In this document: positions 32,660-36,306 of the stretch, one piece after another | Position numbering within the stretch: position 1 is the first letter of the stretch | How the letters are laid out: every line of letters starts with the position of its first letter | Assembly: GCA_900316415.1 (NCBI GenBank) | Contig: ONCV01000026.1 | Coordinates: 1-36,306, forward strand | Length of the DNA stretch: 36,306 nt | Reading direction: 5' to 3' | Origin: an uncultured Eubacteriales bacterium | Lineage (GTDB): Bacteria; Bacillota; Clostridia; Christensenellales; Aristaeellaceae | Notes under the pieces: generated by a model | The model's database searches: none | What the model was told of the DNA's origin: nothing | What the model saw: only the letters and a program-made list of their open reading frames with translations | Translations under genes and position numbers: made by a program

Positions 32660-33583
32660 ATGTATGACGTCATTGTGGTGGGCGGCGGCCCGGCGGGCAT
32701 GACCGCGGCGCTGTATGCCCTGCGGAACGGGAAGAGCGTGCTGGTGCTGGAGAAGACCGGGTTCGGCGGCCAGATCACCCACAGCCCGAAGGTGGAGAAC
32801 TGGCCGGGCACCGCGCGGATGAGCGGCAACGAGTTCGCGGACGCGTTCCTGGAGCAGATCCTGGACCAGGGCGCGGAGGTGGACCTGGCGGAGGCCGTCC
32901 GGGTGGAGGACCTGGGGGCCTTCAAGCGGGTGTATACCGCGGAGGGCGAGGTCCGGGAAGGGAAGACCGTGATCCTGGCCACGGGCGTGAAGCACCGGGA
33001 GCTGGGCCTGCCGGGGGAGCGGGAGATGATCGGCGAGGGCGTCAGCTACTGCGCGGTCTGCGACGGGGATTTCTTCCGGGACCGGAAGGTCTGCGTCGCC
33101 GGGGGCGGAAACTCCGCCCTGCAGGAGGCCATGCTGCTGTCCGGAAAGTGCGCCGAGGTGGTGATGCTGCAGGATCTGCCGGAATTCACCGGGGAGAAGG
33201 CCCTGCAGGATCTGCTGTTCGCCCGGAAGAACGTTTCCGCCCGGACCGGCGTGAAGATCGTGGACCTGGAGATGGACGAGCAGGTGCGGCTGACCGGGGT
33301 CACCATTGAGACCGCGGACGGCGCCCGGGAGACCATCGCCTGCGACGGGCTCTTCGTCGCCATCGGGCTGATTCCGGAGAACGGCGCCTTCGCGGAGGTG
33401 GCCGCCCTGGACGCCTGGGGCTATTTCGACAGCCCCGAATCCTGCGAAACCCGGACGCCGGGCATCTTCGCGGCGGGGGACTGCCGGGCGAAGCGGATCC
33501 GCCAGCTGACCACCGCCGCCGGCGACGGCTCCGTGGCGGCCCTGGCCGCGTGCCGGTATCTGGATACCCTGCAGGATCAGTGA
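32660..33583 (+). CDS. trxB: Thioredoxin reductase
   Basis: 307 residues. FAD-binding start VIVVGGGPAGMTAALYA, the redox pair Cys131-Ala-Val-Cys134 in YCAVCDGDFF, NADPH-binding VCVAGGGNSALQEAM, and the C-terminal GIFAAGDCRAKRIRQLTTAA then GDGSVAAL. It passes electrons from NADPH to a thioredoxin or glutaredoxin-like protein. Position directly after nrdD suggests it reduces the redoxin domain fused to NrdD. AGGGAGG lies 9 bp before ATG 32660. Confidence 0.94.
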   Translation: MYDVIVVGGGPAGMTAALYALRNGKSVLVLEKTGFGGQITHSPKVENWPGTARMSGNEFADAFLEQILDQGAEVDLAEAVRVEDLGAFKRVYTAEGEVREGKTVILATGVKHRELGLPGEREMIGEGVSYCAVCDGDFFRDRKVCVAGGGNSALQEAMLLSGKCAEVVMLQDLPEFTGEKALQDLLFARKNVSARTGVKIVDLEMDEQVRLTGVTIETADGARETIACDGLFVAIGLIPENGAFAEVAALDAWGYFDSPESCETRTPGIFAAGDCRAKRIRQLTTAAGDGSVAALAACRYLDTLQDQ

Positions 33584-33614
33584 GACCGGAGCGCATACAT
33601 AACCCGAACAACGT

Positions 33615-33645
33615 CCCTCCTGCCCCCCTTGCGGGGGCGGGAGGG
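33615..33645 (+). terminator. Strong hairpin after trxB, abutting the next promoter
   Basis: 13-bp stem CCCTCCTGCCCCC (33615-33627) with GGGGGCGGGAGGG (33633-33645), one T-G pair, 5-base loop. No U-run follows. It ends three bases before the extended -10 element of the GH94 promoter and covers where a -35 would be. Confidence 0.55.
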
Positions 33646-33648
33646 ATG

Positions 33649-33657
33649 TGCTATACT
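33649..33657 (+). promoter_or_regulatory. Extended -10 promoter for the GH94 gene
   Basis: TGC-TATACT (TG 33649-33650, TATACT 33652-33657), 35 bp before the ATG at 33693. No -35 hexamer: that position lies in the hairpin loop/stem. Extended -10 promoters can work without a -35. Confidence 0.65.
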
Positions 33658-33692
33658 TGCCGAAGGAAAAAAACGAATTGGAGGGGATTCCC

Positions 33693-36134
33693 ATGAAATT
33701 CGGACATTTTGATGACCGGGCCCGGGAGTATGTGATTGATACGCCCCGGACGCCCTATCCCTGGATCAACTATCTGGGATGCGAAAAATTCTTCGGAATC
33801 ATCAGCAATACCGCCGGCGGATACTGCTTCTACCGGGATGCCCGGCTGCGCCGGATCACCCGGTACCGGTACAACAACATGCCGGTGGACAACGGCGGGC
33901 GGTATTTCTATATCAAGGACGGGGACACGGTCTGGAATCCCGGCTGGAAGCCCGTGAAGACCGAGCTGGACGAGTATTCCTGCCGGCACGGCATGGGATA
34001 CACCATCATCACCGGCAAAAAGAACGGCCTGCGGGCCAGCCAGCGCTCCTTCGTGCCCCTGGGCTTCGACGCCGAGGTGCATCAGGTGACCCTGAAGAAC
34101 GAATCCGGCGCCGCGAAGGACGTGATCCTGACCAGCTTCGTGGAATTCTGCCTGTGGAACGCCCAGGACGACATGCTGAACTTCCAGCGGAATTTCTCCA
34201 CCGGCGAGGTGGAGGTGGAGGACGGCGTGATCTACCACAAGACCGAATACCGCGAGCGCCGGAATCACTACGCCTTCTATGCCGTGAACACCCCCATCGA
34301 CGGCTTTGACACGGATATGGAAAGCTTCCTGGGCCTGTACAACGGCTTCGAGAATCCCCAGGCCGTTATGACCGGGAAGATGAGCAACTCCATCGCCTCC
34401 GGATGGCAGCCCATGGCCGCCCATCAGATCCGGGTGCACCTGGAAAAGGACGAGGAGAAGAAGTTCAACTTCGTGCTGGGCTATGTGGAGCTGCCCAACG
34501 CGGAGAAATGGGCCGCCCCCGGCATCATCAACAAGAAGCCGGCCAGGGTCCTGCTGAAGGAGCTGTCCACGGACGAACAGATCGAGGAGAAGTTCGCGCA
34601 GCTGAAGGCCCACTGGGATCACCTGCTGAGCGCCTACACGCTGAAGACGGACAACGAGAAGCTGGGCCGGATGGTGAACATCTGGAATCCCTACCAGTGC
34701 ATGGTCACCTTCAACATGAGCCGCAGCACCTCCATGTTTGAGAGCGGCATCGGCCGGGGCATGGGCTTCCGGGATTCCAGCCAGGACCTGCTGGGCTTCG
34801 TGCACCAGATTCCGGAGCGGGCCCGGGAGCGGATTCTGGACATCGCCGCCACCCAGTTCCGGGACGGCGGATGCTATCATCAGTATCAGCCCCTGACCAA
34901 GAAGGGCAACAACGACATCGGCGGCGGCTTCGGGGATGATCCCCTGTGGCTGATCGCCGGCACCGCGGCCTACATCAAGGAGACCGGGGACTTCGACATC
35001 CTGAACGCCCCCACGCCCTACGACTGCAACCCCGGGGACTGCGGCACCCTGCTGGAGCACCTGGAGGTCAGCCTGGAGCACGTGGTCAACAACCGGGGCC
35101 CCCACGGGCTGCCCCTGATCGGCCGGGCGGACTGGAACGACTGCCTGAACCTGAACTGCTACAGCGACACGCCGGACGAAAGCTTCCAGACCTTCTCGAA
35201 CCCCAACGCGCCGGACGACCGGATCGCCGAGAGCGTGCTGATTGCCGGCATGTTCGTTTCCATCGCGCCGGAACTGGTGGCCCTGGAGAAGCGGCTGGGC
35301 CGGACGGAGAAGGCGGAGGCCTATCAGAAGCACATCGACGACATGACCGCCGCCATCGAGAAGGACGGCTGGGACGGCGAATGGTTCGTCCGGGCCTATG
35401 ACGCCATGGGCCACAAGGTGGGCTCCCGGGAATGCGAGGACGGCAAGATCTACATCGAAAGCCAGGGCTACTGCGTCATGGCCGGCGTGGGCCTGAAGGA
35501 CGGCAAGGCGGAGAAGGCGCTGGAGAGCGTGCACAAATACCTGGAGACGGAGCACGGCATCGTGCTGCTGCAGCCGGCCTACAAGGAATACCATCTGGAG
35601 CTGGGCGAGGTTTCCTCCTATCCCGGCGGATACAAGGAGAACGCCGGCATCTTCTGCCACAACAATCCCTGGATCATCGCGGCGGAGACCGTGGTGGGCC
35701 ACGGGGACCGGGCCTTCGACCTGTACAGCCGGATCGCTCCCGCCTGGCGGGAGGAGATCTCCGAGCTGCACAAGATGGAGCCCTACGTCTACAGCCAGAT
35801 GATCGCCGGAAAGGACGCGCCGCATTTCGGCCAGGCGAAGAACTCCTGGCTGACCGGCACCGCCGCCTGGAACTTCTACGTCATCAGCAATTACATCCTG
35901 GGCATCAAGCCGGACTGGGACGGCCTGCGGATCGATCCCTGCATCCCCCACACCTGGGACGGATACTCCGTCAGCCGCCGGTTCCGCGGCGCGCTGTACG
36001 AAATCGCGATCCGCAATCCGGAGCATGTGTGCCGGGGCGTGAAGAAGATGACCGTGGACGGGAAGGAGATCGCGGGCAATGTGATTCCCGCCTTCGGCGA
36101 GGGAACCCATCAGGTGGAGGTCACGCTGGGATAA
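33693..36134 (+). CDS. cbpA: Cellobiose phosphorylase (GH94)
   Basis: 813 residues. Near-identical in order and motifs to the Clostridium thermocellum enzyme: [77 protein letters not shown] and [11 protein letters not shown]. The acid-base region is [12 protein letters not shown] (Asp480 to Asp483), with [20 protein letters not shown] near the C-terminus. It splits cellobiose with phosphate to glucose-1-phosphate and glucose in the cytoplasm, saving ATP. The start is ATG 33693 with TTGGAGGGG 6 bp upstream. No signal peptide. Monocistronic: own promoter and terminator. Confidence 0.96.
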   Translation: MKFGHFDDRAREYVIDTPRTPYPWINYLGCEKFFGIISNTAGGYCFYRDARLRRITRYRYNNMPVDNGGRYFYIKDGDTVWNPGWKPVKTELDEYSCRHGMGYTIITGKKNGLRASQRSFVPLGFDAEVHQVTLKNESGAAKDVILTSFVEFCLWNAQDDMLNFQRNFSTGEVEVEDGVIYHKTEYRERRNHYAFYAVNTPIDGFDTDMESFLGLYNGFENPQAVMTGKMSNSIASGWQPMAAHQIRVHLEKDEEKKFNFVLGYVELPNAEKWAAPGIINKKPARVLLKELSTDEQIEEKFAQLKAHWDHLLSAYTLKTDNEKLGRMVNIWNPYQCMVTFNMSRSTSMFESGIGRGMGFRDSSQDLLGFVHQIPERARERILDIAATQFRDGGCYHQYQPLTKKGNNDIGGGFGDDPLWLIAGTAAYIKETGDFDILNAPTPYDCNPGDCGTLLEHLEVSLEHVVNNRGPHGLPLIGRADWNDCLNLNCYSDTPDESFQTFSNPNAPDDRIAESVLIAGMFVSIAPELVALEKRLGRTEKAEAYQKHIDDMTAAIEKDGWDGEWFVRAYDAMGHKVGSRECEDGKIYIESQGYCVMAGVGLKDGKAEKALESVHKYLETEHGIVLLQPAYKEYHLELGEVSSYPGGYKENAGIFCHNNPWIIAAETVVGHGDRAFDLYSRIAPAWREEISELHKMEPYVYSQMIAGKDAPHFGQAKNSWLTGTAAWNFYVISNYILGIKPDWDGLRIDPCIPHTWDGYSVSRRFRGALYEIAIRNPEHVCRGVKKMTVDGKEIAGNVIPAFGEGTHQVEVTLG

Positions 36135-36178
36135 GCCGGAAGGGCGTCCCGCGGGACGGACAAACGGAAACAACAAAG

Positions 36179-36205
36179 GGGTGCGGTTCAAACTGAACCG
36201 CACCC
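36179..36205 (+). terminator. Terminator after the cellobiose phosphorylase gene
   Basis: Perfect 12-bp stem GGGTGCGGTTCA (36179-36190) and TGAACCGCACCC (36194-36205), loop AAC, then TGTTTGC. The U-run seems to be cut short by the intron that starts at 36213. Confidence 0.88.
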
Positions 36206-36212
36206 TGTTTGC

Positions 36213-36306
36213 GTGTGCCGGGCATGGCACAATTCTAGCGGGTGAAAGTCCCGCCACGGGTATTTACCGCCAAGTGTAGCGAACCGCAAGCTGCTGTCAG
36301 CAATGA
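36213..36306 (+). mobile_element. Group IIC intron, 5' end (runs off window)
   Basis: Begins GTGTGCCGGGCATGGCAC, the GUGYG 5' splice-site consensus plus the first domain I stem (GTGCC...GGCAT type). It continues TCTAGCGGGTGAAAGTCCCG and GAACCGCAAGC, closely matching the start of the Oceanobacillus iheyensis group IIC intron as I recall it. It lies 7 bp after a rho-independent terminator hairpin, the usual insertion site of group IIC (bacterial class C) introns. The intron-encoded reverse transcriptase and the remaining domains would lie to the right of the window. Confidence 0.85.

Noticed and set aside
33651..36257. Minus-strand open frame of about 870 codons
   Set aside because: Antisense shadow of the cellobiose phosphorylase gene.
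1..36306. CRISPR array, prophage structural genes or rRNA operon
   Set aside because: No regularly spaced repeats, capsid/tail genes or rRNA-like sequence were seen on either strand.

Overview
The window reads as chromosome of a high-GC anaerobic Clostridia-type Firmicute. The signs are an anaerobic (class III) ribonucleotide reductase, the meso-DAP dehydrogenase route, LplB/YtcP-type oligosaccharide ABC permeases, a clostridial-type cellobiose phosphorylase and strong AGGAGG ribosome binding sites. A rumen or gut plant-polymer degrader fits best; the lineage is an inference.

Layout. Positions 1-1613 are the end of an IS66-family element (tnpA frameshifted, tnpB, tnpC running off the left edge). 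Positions 1614-6056 are an AT-rich island unlike the rest: a possible structured RNA, an ImmA/IrrE-HTH peptidase plus DUF4411 PIN pair, small unknown genes, and an in-frame ORF6N-HigB chimera followed by an intact HigA. From about 6060 the GC-rich chromosome runs to the right edge.

Housekeeping block, 6150-16000: DtxR-like regulator and ftsH; ruvC (minus strand) divergent from rph-rdgB (one fused gene), ruvA, ruvB and queA; an AraC-family regulator; pgsA; and gpmA on the minus strand.

Carbohydrate block, 16130-26390: an AraC regulator and L-rhamnose mutarotase (rhaM) on the minus strand, divergent from two ABC permeases and a solute-binding protein. Then come a GH112 phosphorylase, a YghZ-like aldo/keto reductase, a CE4-like deacetylase and a CE12 rhamnogalacturonan acetylesterase. 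I read this as a locus that imports acetylated galactosyl-rhamnose fragments of rhamnogalacturonan-I, deacetylates them in the cytoplasm and splits beta-galactosyl-rhamnose by phosphorolysis. The two plus-strand promoters of the locus share three conserved sequence blocks, which suggests a common regulator.

Biosynthesis and redox block, 26430-33600: dapA-dapB-ddh-nrdG behind one promoter, then nrdD (with a C-terminal glutaredoxin-like domain) behind a promoter overlapped by NrdR-like boxes, then trxB. The window closes with a GH94 cellobiose phosphorylase, its terminator, and the 5' end of a group IIC intron placed directly after that terminator.

All calls come from reading the sequence and from recalled family knowledge; no database search was run.
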